This document shows positions 1 through 7,478 of a stretch of 64,000 nt of DNA, one piece after another. Position 1 is the first letter of the stretch. Each line of letters begins with the position of its first letter. The position numbers were made by a program, and so were the translations under genes. The DNA lies in NCBI RefSeq assembly GCF_011813015.1, contig NZ_QHLQ01000002.1:1-64000 (forward strand), given 5' to 3'. This DNA comes from Parasedimentitalea denitrificans (lineage in GTDB: Bacteria > Pseudomonadota > Alphaproteobacteria > Rhodobacterales > Rhodobacteraceae). Under the pieces are notes generated by a model. The model was not told the origin of the DNA and ran no database searches. It worked only from the letters and a program-made list of their open reading frames with translations.

Positions 1-368
1 ACTCCACCCAAAAGGCTCTCATCCAGCTTCTTCAAAATCATGTCCCCGAGTTTGTTCAACAACAATGTCCTACAACGACAAACTCGATAATCCAACAACA
101 CGATAAGGATCTCAACGGGCCTCTGACACCGCCCCAAAGGCTACGCCTTACCCTGATCATACAGAGGCAAGGCAGGCAGAGCTGCGCCCGGAACTGGCGA
201 ACTATCGGGAAAAGCTTGACCGCGGAAAGGCAAAGGCTAATCCGCGGTCGAAACCAGAAACAAACACATGATCCTTAGAAATTGCTTCGGGCAACTGGTA
301 TTTTACACAGGGCTTGCGCTTTCAGCGATTACAGGCCCGACAACAGCTAAAGTCCGAGTGACTTTGAA
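1..368. other. Gene-poor left edge with a possible gene remnant
   Basis: No intact gene is visible. The only protein-like stretch is a stop-free plus-strand frame of 54 codons (107-271) that ends in TGA at 269-271 and is rich in Glu, Lys, Arg and Pro. It is closed upstream by TAA at 104-106 and holds no convincing start codon or ribosome binding site. It may be the frameshifted 3' end of a degraded gene, or chance. The last 100 bases, before the convergent end of the PAS-domain gene, show no clear terminator. Confidence 0.35.
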
Positions 369-1610
369 CTACACCCCAACCTGCCGTTGTGAAAATTCTT
401 GGGATTGAATATCATTGCTCATCTGTACGATGTTATCCAGCTTTTCAGAAATGCGGGACTGAAAATCGGCGAGCTGATCGATGATATCGGTCAATGTCTC
501 CCCGGTCTCTGGAAGTCGGGCGCTTTCGATTTTACACAGGACCCTTGTGGAGCTTAGCCCAAGAAAGTGGCGGTGCATAACGCTGCAAGCCTGCAAGATG
601 CGTTCAGCCTCAATTCGTACGTCCTGAAGGCCGGAATGGGCTTCTGTGACCCGGCTCAGGGACACATCTCTCAAGATCTTACGCTCTGCTACGACATCCT
701 GGTTTCCCAGGGTTTCTTTCTCATTGGAAAACTGCACCGCACATTCTTGCATAACCATGGCCATACACTCGGCGAACAGGCAATTATTGACAGTACCATT
801 GATGCTGGAAAAGTTGCTTTGCTCGCCAAGGACATGGGCTTCAAACCATTCAGACATGCTGCGCGACATTGTACTGTAATTTTGCGAAAGAACGGTCACT
901 GGACCGCCTGCTGGCTCAATCCGCGACGCAATAACCCGCAAGTTGTGGGGGATTGTCCGCATCGCTTCGAATTCCTTGATAAGGCCTTCGCTTTCTTGTT
1001 TCAACGCCACAGCACGTTCGAGCATCTTTCGCATGCTTACGACAGTTGCATCTTGCTTTCGAATTAGACCGAGATCCCGTGACAACAGCTCTTCGCTGGC
1101 GGCATGGGCTGCGAAATGATGATACTTTTCGAAGCCCAATACTTTCAGTCGGGCTAGTAGGCGCCCGGCGCTTTCTTCTGACGTTAAATCCTCGGCCTGT
1201 TCAGCCTTTAGCAGCGCGGCATACTCCGTCTGAATCGTCTCAAACAATTGACTGCTAGGCTTGAAACGCGCCGAAATGAATCCCCCCTCACAGGGAACCA
1301 TCAATGCATAGACCCAATAGTAATGGCCGTCCTTTGAGCGATTTTTTACGTAGGCCCCCATACTGCGGCCTCTTTTGATTGTGTCCCACAAAAGCCAGAA
1401 AACGCCCTTGGGCATATCGGGGTGGCGAACCGTTTTATGTGGTGCGCCTTGCAGTTCCTCCCATTCAAACCCAGCAACACGTTTGAAAACATAGTTACCG
1501 GCCTGAATAACCCCACGCTCATCGGTTCTTGAAAAAAAGCATTCATGTAACTCAAATGCAGCTTCATTACCTGAAGAGCGGACTTCGATGCGTTGATCAT
1601 GAAAGGACAC
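369..1610 (-). CDS. PAS-domain protein, helical C-terminal half
   Basis: The 413-residue product has an N-terminal PAS domain (about residues 20-120) of the type seen in aerotaxis receptors, with a GxYVFKRVAGF-like core and a YYWVYALMVP strand. The rest is predominantly helical with heptad-like stretches. The hairpin-tip signature of methyl-accepting chemotaxis proteins is absent, as are membrane segments and any kinase or cyclase domain. The PAS family binds haem, flavin or small ligands, so a soluble sensory or adaptor role is likely, but ligand and output are unknown. It is transcribed divergently from the Kef antiporter across about 280 bases of AT-rich DNA. PAS assignment is confident; function is not. 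Confidence 0.75.
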   Translation of the reverse strand: MSFHDQRIEVRSSGNEAAFELHECFFSRTDERGVIQAGNYVFKRVAGFEWEELQGAPHKTVRHPDMPKGVFWLLWDTIKRGRSMGAYVKNRSKDGHYYWVYALMVPCEGGFISARFKPSSQLFETIQTEYAALLKAEQAEDLTSEESAGRLLARLKVLGFEKYHHFAAHAASEELLSRDLGLIRKQDATVVSMRKMLERAVALKQESEGLIKEFEAMRTIPHNLRVIASRIEPAGGPVTVLSQNYSTMSRSMSEWFEAHVLGEQSNFSSINGTVNNCLFAECMAMVMQECAVQFSNEKETLGNQDVVAERKILRDVSLSRVTEAHSGLQDVRIEAERILQACSVMHRHFLGLSSTRVLCKIESARLPETGETLTDIIDQLADFQSRISEKLDNIVQMSNDIQSQEFSQRQVGV

Positions 1611-1891
1611 TGATTATTTCCACTTATCTAAATGATTCGCTCTCATTTCTATTTCACGGAAATTTTTTAGACCTTAATTGCGGTGTATTTGCGTGTAGTA
1701 ATCAAAGAAACTCACTGTTTTCAACGCGACCGTTCGTAATGCGACCAAATTGGGGGCATTTCCACTCGCCGGACGGGAAAATTCTCGTAACTTCACGGCG
1801 ACGGATTAACACCTAAACTGATGCAGCACGCGCCTGCCTGCAACTTGGGTTGCCCATTGCCAAGACAACTGCGCCTTGCGATACCAACAGT

Positions 1892-3769
1892 ATGGACGCC
1901 TTTTTATACCAAGCAACAATTTACCTGTCGGCCGCCGTGATAGCTGTTCCGATCGCCGCCCGGCTTGGGCTGGGATCGGTACTGGGATATCTAGCCGCTG
2001 GTATCATCATTGGCCCTTTCCTTGGGTTGGTCGGCTCTGAAACGCGCGATCTTCAGCATTTTGCGGAATTTGGCGTCGTTATGATGCTCTTCCTGATCGG
2101 TCTGGAGTTGGAGCCACGTGCACTGTGGGCTATGCGCCATAAACTGATTGGTTTGGGCGGTTTGCAAATTACCATCAGCACGTTGGCGTTGATGGCCGCA
2201 GCGATGGTTGCAGGCGAAACCTGGCAAATCTCTTTGGCAATCGGTTTATCCTTATCGCTGTCATCTACCGCTATCGTCCTGCAAACCCTATCTGAAAAAG
2301 GGCTCATGCAGACTGGAGGCGGCCGCGCCAGTTTTTCGGTTCTCCTAACCCAGGACATCGCGGTTATCCCCATCCTCGCCTTCATGCCGCTTTTGGCCGC
2401 TGGTTCAGTTCTGCATATTTCCCAAGACGGATCCATTCATCGCGCCAGTAGCGCCGTCACGGAACACTCGGGCCGCTTGTCACTGGTGGATGGGTTGCCG
2501 GGCTGGGGTGTCACCTTGGTCACAATCGGTCTGATAGGCCTGATTGTCCTTGCTGGAATCTACCTGACGCGCCCGGTTTTTCGCTATATCCACGCGGCCA
2601 ACATGCGCGAGATGTACACGGCCCTAGCCCTGCTGATTGTTGTTGGCATTTCTTTCCTGATGACATTGGTGGGGTTGTCGCCTGCCCTGGGCGCCTTCCT
2701 GGCTGGGGTTGTTCTGGCCAACTCTGAATTCCGGCACGAGCTGGAGAGCGATTTAACACCGTTCAAAGGACTGCTGCTTGGGTTATTCTTCATCACAGTT
2801 GGTGCAAGCATCAACTATCAACTCTTCTTATCCAATCCAGGTGACTTAATCGGACTTGCTCTGCTGGTGATTATAACCAAGGGCAGCATCCTGTACTTTG
2901 TCGCGCGCGCCTTTGGTCTGAAACGGCGCAATCGGTGGCTGTTCACACTAGGATTGGCACAGGCAGGTGAATTTGGTTTCGTTCTGCTCTCGTTTTCACG
3001 ACAGCTAAACGTGATCCCGCCAGCGCTTACTGAAAAGCTATTGTTGGTTATCGCGCTTTCGATGCTGATCACGCCGCTCCTCTTTATCACTTACGACTTG
3101 CTGTCAAAACGACTGGGGGAATCCAAAGCGGACCTTGAGCCCGACGAAATTGACGAACAGGGGCCAGTTATCATTGCTGGCATTGGGCGTTTTGGTCAGA
3201 TTGTAAATCGGCTGGTCCGCGCAAGCGGTGTTAAGACCGTTGTGCTGGACTATGACATGAAATCGATCCAGCTGATGCGCCGCTTTGGGGTCAAGGGATT
3301 TCTTGGTGATCCTACGCGGCCAGAGCTTCTTAAGGCCGCAGGACTATCTAAGGCTCGGGTGTTAGTAGTTGCGCTGGATGATCCAAAAAAGACAGTTAAA
3401 ATGGTCAGCCAAGTGCGCCGCATGCAACCTGATCTGCATATCATCGCACGCGCGCATGATCGAACCCATGTGTTCGAGCTGTACAAGGCCGGTGCCGATG
3501 ACATCGTACGCGAGCTTTTCGACAGCTCGCTACGCGCCGGACGTTATGTGCTCGAAAACATCGGCCTTAGCGAATATGAGGCCGCTCAGGCGGAACAAAC
3601 CTTTTATGCGCATGACCGGATGACCGTCCGAGACTTGGCGGATTATTGGGTTCCCGGTGTACCGTCCAGCCTGAACAAAGCCTATATCGCGCGTGCAAGA
3701 GAATTAGAGAAGGATCTAGAGTCGGCTCTTCTGGAACTCTACGAGCAGAAAGATCAAAATCAGGCCTAA
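1892..3769 (+). CDS. Kef-type potassium/proton antiporter (CPA2) with TrkA-N domain
   Basis: This inner-membrane monovalent cation:proton antiporter begins with about 12 hydrophobic segments (Na/H exchanger fold, roughly residues 1-385). The signature region FLIGLELEP and the ALGAFLAGVVLA segment are present. A cytoplasmic RCK/TrkA-N Rossmann domain follows from about residue 424 (GIGRFGQ nucleotide-binding loop), as in KefB/KefC, which are gated by glutathione adducts. I start at the ATG encoding MDAFLYQ, because that matches the family N-terminus; a TTG 14 codons upstream (1850) also opens the frame, and neither has a clear ribosome binding site. No KefF/KefG ancillary gene is adjacent. KefB versus KefC cannot be told apart here. 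Confidence 0.9.
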   Translation: MDAFLYQATIYLSAAVIAVPIAARLGLGSVLGYLAAGIIIGPFLGLVGSETRDLQHFAEFGVVMMLFLIGLELEPRALWAMRHKLIGLGGLQITISTLALMAAAMVAGETWQISLAIGLSLSLSSTAIVLQTLSEKGLMQTGGGRASFSVLLTQDIAVIPILAFMPLLAAGSVLHISQDGSIHRASSAVTEHSGRLSLVDGLPGWGVTLVTIGLIGLIVLAGIYLTRPVFRYIHAANMREMYTALALLIVVGISFLMTLVGLSPALGAFLAGVVLANSEFRHELESDLTPFKGLLLGLFFITVGASINYQLFLSNPGDLIGLALLVIITKGSILYFVARAFGLKRRNRWLFTLGLAQAGEFGFVLLSFSRQLNVIPPALTEKLLLVIALSMLITPLLFITYDLLSKRLGESKADLEPDEIDEQGPVIIAGIGRFGQIVNRLVRASGVKTVVLDYDMKSIQLMRRFGVKGFLGDPTRPELLKAAGLSKARVLVVALDDPKKTVKMVSQVRRMQPDLHIIARAHDRTHVFELYKAGADDIVRELFDSSLRAGRYVLENIGLSEYEAAQAEQTFYAHDRMTVRDLADYWVPGVPSSLNKAYIARARELEKDLESALLELYEQKDQNQA

Positions 3770-3815
3770 GTGCCGATCACTGGGGAAACCATTGGTCGAC
3801 ACTTAGCGTCATGAT

Positions 3816-4832
3816 TTAGCCGTCACTAACACCGGCTTCGGCAAAGGTTGCCATTCCACTGTGGCAAGCAACCGCACCTTTCAGAATTTGAATAGCCAGT
3901 GCTGCCCCTGATCCTTCTCCCAGGCGCAAGCCCAAGGACAACAGAGGCTCTTTACCGAGTTTTTCCAGCAACGATGCATGCGCGTTCTCAGCGCTTTGGT
4001 GTCCTGCAACACAGTGATCCAGTGCGCCATCCGCTATATGCGCCAGGCAAGCTGCCGCTGCACAGCAAATGAAACCATCCAGAATAACCGGAATGCGCAA
4101 CATCCGTGCAGCTGCAATCGCCCCGGCCATTGCAACGATCTCGCGGCCACCCAGACATCCCAATGCATCCAACCCGTCCTTGATAGCGGACTGATGCATC
4201 GAGACACCCTCACGGACCACTCGAGTCTTGATCGACATTCCAGCATCATCCACCCCGGTTCCCCGGCCTGTCCAGTCGGCTGCATCACCGCCAAACAGCG
4301 CACAGACCAAAGCAGCAGCAGACGTGGTATTTCCTATCCCCATTTCACCGACGACAAGCAAATCTGAGGTCGGATCCACCGAACCCCAACCAGCCTGCAG
4401 CGCTTCTAACAGGCCTGCGTCATCCAACGCAGCCTGCTGTGTGAAATCATGCGTGGGCTGATCCAGTTTCAATGCCTGCACATCCAGCCGCGCCCCTGCC
4501 AAGGCCGCCAGCTGATTGATCGCTGCGCCGCCGTGTTCAAAGTTCATCACCATCTGAGCAGTGACTTCGGGTGGGAACGCCGAAACGCCCTGCTTGGTAA
4601 CGCCGTGATTCCCCGCAAAGATAACCACCTGAGGGTTCTCGATAACAGGGCGCCCAGTTTGGCGCCAACCACCGTACCAGATCGCCAGATCTTCGAGTTT
4701 TGCCAATGCGCCCGGTGGCTTGGTCAACTGACCATTGCGCTGCTCAGCATCAGCAACAGCTGCTGGGTCAGCGACAGGTGCCTTGGACAGAAGGGAACGA
4801 AAGTGGTCTAGATCAGTCAGCACTGGCAGCAT
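3816..4832 (-). CDS. cobT: Nicotinate-nucleotide--dimethylbenzimidazole phosphoribosyltransferase
   Basis: CobT makes alpha-ribazole phosphate from dimethylbenzimidazole and nicotinate mononucleotide, the lower-ligand precursor of cobalamin. The 338-residue length is typical. Family signatures visible are [15 protein letters not shown] and the C-terminal [10 protein letters not shown] segment, which carries the general-base glutamate. The ATG is preceded by GAGG at a 6-base spacing. It is divergent from cobS, the enzyme that uses its product after dephosphorylation, with only 98 bases between the two starts. The rest of the cobalamin pathway is not in this window, and I see no cobalamin riboswitch in the gap. 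Confidence 0.96.
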   Translation of the reverse strand: MLPVLTDLDHFRSLLSKAPVADPAAVADAEQRNGQLTKPPGALAKLEDLAIWYGGWRQTGRPVIENPQVVIFAGNHGVTKQGVSAFPPEVTAQMVMNFEHGGAAINQLAALAGARLDVQALKLDQPTHDFTQQAALDDAGLLEALQAGWGSVDPTSDLLVVGEMGIGNTTSAAALVCALFGGDAADWTGRGTGVDDAGMSIKTRVVREGVSMHQSAIKDGLDALGCLGGREIVAMAGAIAAARMLRIPVILDGFICCAAAACLAHIADGALDHCVAGHQSAENAHASLLEKLGKEPLLSLGLRLGEGSGAALAIQILKGAVACHSGMATFAEAGVSDG

Positions 4833-4930
4833 AAAAGCCTCGTTGCATTAAAGGGGTCGTCGCAGGTAAAGCGGGTAGTGACTGTTTAACCGCTGCAAAC
4901 CATACCGCAAGTCCTGCAAGAGGCCCGCAA

Positions 4931-5680
4931 ATGCGAAAATACGACATCATTCGGGATATCTCCCTGTCGCTGGTCCTGCTAACACGCTTGCCGCTGCCCG
5001 CCTTACCCAAGCCATGGTTCCAGCATCAGGCACAGGCTGTCTGGGCGTTTCCGGTGGCAGGATTGGCCGTCACCTTACCGGCCTGCACGGTCGCAATGCT
5101 TGCCCTTTGGGTAGGCTTGCCTGCCAGCATAGCCGCCGGACTGCTGATAACGGTGCAAATTGTACTGACCGGTGCCATGCACGAAGACGGTCTTGCCGAT
5201 ACTGCGGACGGTTTCTGGGGCGGATTTTCACCAGAACGTCGCCTAGAAATCATGAAGGACAGCCAGATTGGAACCTATGGGGTTTTGGCTTTGCTTCTCT
5301 CCATAGGCCTGCGTTGGCTGGCGCTGACCACAGTGTTGTCGACAGTTGGCATCTGGACGCCATTGGCTCTGGCCCTGCTTAGCCGCGCCGCGATGCCGAT
5401 CCTAATGGTCACCCTATCAAACGCGCGCACATCAGGACTATCACAATCAGTAGGGCGTCCCAGCTCGGCTCCGGCATTCCTTGGCCTATTTATTGCATTG
5501 TTGATCTCAGTTCCAATTATTGGATTGGCAATTACTCCTGTCCTTATAGCGATGGGGCTCGCAACGCTCGCAATAGCCATGATCGCACGTGCAAAGATTG
5601 GTGGTCAGACCGGAGATGTCCTGGGCGCCGGGCAAAATATAACCGAACTCGTTGGGTTGTTGGTCATGTTGGCTATCTGA
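4931..5680 (+). CDS. cobS: Adenosylcobinamide-GDP ribazoletransferase (cobalamin synthase)
   Basis: CobS is an integral membrane enzyme that joins adenosylcobinamide-GDP to alpha-ribazole, closing the nucleotide loop of cobalamin. The 249-residue protein has the conserved acidic MHEDGLADTADGFWGG motif around residues 80-95, several hydrophobic helices, and the C-terminal GQTGDVLGAGQ segment. GAGG lies 7 bases before the ATG. It shares a short divergent control region with cobT, consistent with joint expression. An intergenic repeat element follows about 15 bases after the stop. Confidence 0.95.
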   Translation: MRKYDIIRDISLSLVLLTRLPLPALPKPWFQHQAQAVWAFPVAGLAVTLPACTVAMLALWVGLPASIAAGLLITVQIVLTGAMHEDGLADTADGFWGGFSPERRLEIMKDSQIGTYGVLALLLSIGLRWLALTTVLSTVGIWTPLALALLSRAAMPILMVTLSNARTSGLSQSVGRPSSAPAFLGLFIALLISVPIIGLAITPVLIAMGLATLAIAMIARAKIGGQTGDVLGAGQNITELVGLLVMLAI

Positions 5681-5695
5681 CCGCACTTTGTCGCC

Positions 5696-5762
5696 CTGCT
5701 TCATCTGGCTAAAAATATCCCAGGGGTGAATTGGCCAAAGGCCAATAGGGGGCAGCGCCCCC
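5696..5762 (+). repeat. Dispersed intergenic repeat, copy A
   Basis: A 67-base element runs from CTGCTTCATCTGGC through AATATCCCAGGGGTGAATTGGCC to the hairpin GGGGGCAGCGCCCCC. It is nearly identical to the reverse complement of 40490-40557. It lies between the convergent genes cobS and carD. The GGGGGC/GCCCCC arms could form a stem in RNA from either strand, but no T-run follows on the plus strand. Confidence 0.85.
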
Positions 5763-5795
5763 GGATCCCCCTAAACACATGCTATGTTCTTAAAT

Positions 5796-5827
5796 GCAAA
5801 AGGGGCCGCTCCAGATGGAGCAGCCCC
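5796..5827 (-). terminator. Rho-independent terminator of carD
   Basis: Read on the minus strand, an 11-base-pair stem (GGGGCTGCTCC with GGAGCGGCCCC, one G·U pair) and a 4-base loop are followed by TTTT. It lies 22 bases past the carD stop codon. Confidence 0.85.
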
Positions 5828-5849
5828 AATAATTTCTCAATTTTGGCTA

Positions 5850-6371
5850 TCAGGCCGCAGCGGCGGGTGCCCGGGATGCCAATACATCGCCAACTTGCTT
5901 GGCAGCCAGGATTTCATCCCCGCCAGCCACAGCAGCAACCTCGCGGGTCAAGCGCTCCAGCGCGGCTTCATACAGCTGACGCTCAGAATAGCTCTGCTCA
6001 CGCTGATCATCGGTGCGGTGCAGATCGCGGACAACTTCAGCAATGGCGATCAGGTCGCCCGAGTTGATCTTCTGCTCATATTCCTGTGCACGGCGGGACC
6101 ACATGGCGCGTTTCACCTTGGCCTTGCCCTTCAGTGTCTTCATCGCATGTGCGATCACGTCGGGAGAGCTAAGTGAACGCATGCCCACTTCGATGGCCTT
6201 ATTGGTCGGCACACGAAGGGTCATTTTGTCCTTTTCAAAGGTGATCACGAACAGCTCCAGCGCAAAGCCGGCTACTTCCTGCTCTTCGACCGAGATAATC
6301 TGGCCAACGCCATGGGCCGGATAGACCACAAACTCGTTCGGGCGGAAGTCGAGCTTCTTCGATTTACTCAT
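5850..6371 (-). CDS. CarD/CdnL-family RNA polymerase-binding regulator
   Basis: The 173-residue protein opens with the CarD_CdnL_TRCF fold (residues 8-75: FRPNEFVVYPAHGVGQI, then an ELFVITFEKDKMTLRVP strand pair), which contacts the RNA polymerase beta subunit. A helical C-terminal DNA-binding domain follows. CdnL proteins stabilise open complexes at rRNA and housekeeping promoters in alphaproteobacteria. The last 20 residues are Ala-rich. AAGGA precedes the ATG, and a strong terminator follows the gene. It lies downstream of the ferredoxin gene on the same strand but is separated by 327 bases, so it probably has its own promoter. Confidence 0.93.
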   Translation of the reverse strand: MSKSKKLDFRPNEFVVYPAHGVGQIISVEEQEVAGFALELFVITFEKDKMTLRVPTNKAIEVGMRSLSSPDVIAHAMKTLKGKAKVKRAMWSRRAQEYEQKINSGDLIAIAEVVRDLHRTDDQREQSYSERQLYEAALERLTREVAAVAGGDEILAAKQVGDVLASRAPAAAA

Positions 6372-6698
6372 TCATGTCTTTCCTTGCTGTTTGTCGGCCA
6401 AAAGGCCAAATCCGGTCAAACCAAACACACACTAAAAACAGGTCGCACAGGGCGTCCTGCCTCAAGCTATTCAGGGTGTGATTAGCCCACACAACTGCGC
6501 ACAACAAATGGCACGCTATCGGAATGAGGACCGGTAAGTGAGTATGTTGGTGGCATCAGTATACCACAAAAATCACTATCCCAAAAGTCGAGCCACATCA
6601 AAGGATAGTGAAAAAAGGGCCAAACTGACTGATTAATCCTGAAAATTCGCCGAATTCAGACATGTTCAGCGAATCAATCACAGACGGGATTTGCTGGT
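6372..6698. other. Upstream region of carD, no gene
   Basis: This 327-base gap between fdxA and carD contains no plausible reading frame. An imperfect hairpin at 6639-6659 (CTGAA/TTCAG around TTCG-C-CGAA) may end the ferredoxin transcript, although no T-run follows it. The carD promoter should lie here, but I cannot pick a -35/-10 pair with confidence. Confidence 0.4.
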
Positions 6699-7037
6699 TT
6701 AGCCACCCTCGCCCGGCGCTTCAGAGAAGTATTTCTCCAGTTTGCCAGATTCGCCATCTTTTTCCTCAGCGCCTGGCATCGGATCTTTCTTAGAGATGAT
6801 CACCGGCCAAAGCTCTGCATATTTGCGGTTGAATTCGACCCATTTGTCCATGTCAGGCTCGGTATCCGGGCGGATTGCGTCCGCTGGGCATTCCGGCTCA
6901 CAAACGCCGCAATCGATGCATTCGTCAGGGTGAATAACCAGAAAGTTCTCACCCTCATAGAAACAGTCCACCGGGCACACTTCGACGCAGTCGGTGTATT
7001 TGCATGCGATGCAGTTGTCCGTAACGATGTAGGTCAT
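6699..7037 (-). CDS. fdxA: Seven-iron ferredoxin (FdxA type)
   Basis: This is a small cytoplasmic electron carrier of 112 residues. Its N-terminal cysteines are [17 protein letters not shown], and a second motif [12 protein letters not shown] follows, the pattern that binds one 3Fe-4S and one 4Fe-4S cluster in the ferredoxin II family. The C-terminal extension ([15 protein letters not shown] and following) is also typical. It is downstream of the S4-domain gene on the same strand. The 62-base gap holds a perfect 8-base-pair hairpin at 7064-7086 with no T-run. The redox partner cannot be read from context. Confidence 0.95.
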   Translation of the reverse strand: MTYIVTDNCIACKYTDCVEVCPVDCFYEGENFLVIHPDECIDCGVCEPECPADAIRPDTEPDMDKWVEFNRKYAELWPVIISKKDPMPGAEEKDGESGKLEKYFSEAPGEGG

Positions 7038-7099
7038 TGGCCAAGTCCAGTTTGAATCATGAAGCCTAGCTAAATCAGAGCTAGGCCTACTTCAAGGTG

Positions 7100-7474
7100 T
7101 CAAAACACGTCGCGGTGTCTGCTAAGATCAAGCTCACGGCGATCCTTCTTGCTCGGACGGCCTTTTCCCTCAAAGCGCGGATTGCGCGGAACATCTTCCT
7201 GCTTTTCGGTCATATCCAAGTACAGGGCCTGAGCTTCTGGTGCTGGTCCACGACGCGTTCCGATCGCCTGTATACGCACAACCCGCTCCTGTCGTCCCTG
7301 AGGAAAGGTCAGAATATCGCCTGGGATTACCATTTGAGCAGGCTTCAGAATCTTTGTGTCGTTAAGGCGGACATGACCGGCGCTGACTTGTTTTGCGCAC
7401 AGGCTGCGGGTCTTGAAGAACCGCGCCTGCCACAACCATTTGTCAATCCGGATCTTGTCCGCCGCTTCAGACAT
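7100..7474 (-). CDS. S4-domain RNA-binding protein (Hsp15-like)
   Basis: The 124-residue protein carries an S4 RNA-binding domain at residues 8-70 (IRIDKWLWQARFFKTRSL, then the VRLNDTKILKPAQMVIPGD turn) and a basic C-terminal tail. Hsp15 (HslR) binds free 50S subunits carrying nascent chains during heat stress. The start lies 4 bases after the helicase stop codon, so the two are almost certainly cotranscribed. Translational coupling with an RNA helicase fits a shared role in ribosome or RNA handling. Confidence 0.88.
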   Translation of the reverse strand: MSEAADKIRIDKWLWQARFFKTRSLCAKQVSAGHVRLNDTKILKPAQMVIPGDILTFPQGRQERVVRIQAIGTRRGPAPEAQALYLDMTEKQEDVPRNPRFEGKGRPSKKDRRELDLSRHRDVF

Positions 7475-7478
7475 CAGA

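Noticed and set aside
567..1067. A 166-codon plus-strand frame antisense to the PAS-domain gene
   Set aside because: It is a shadow of the minus-strand gene, with atypical composition and no ribosome binding site.
3768..3804. An imperfect inverted repeat between the Kef antiporter and cobT genes as a terminator
   Set aside because: It has a mismatch and a G·U pair and no T-run on either side.
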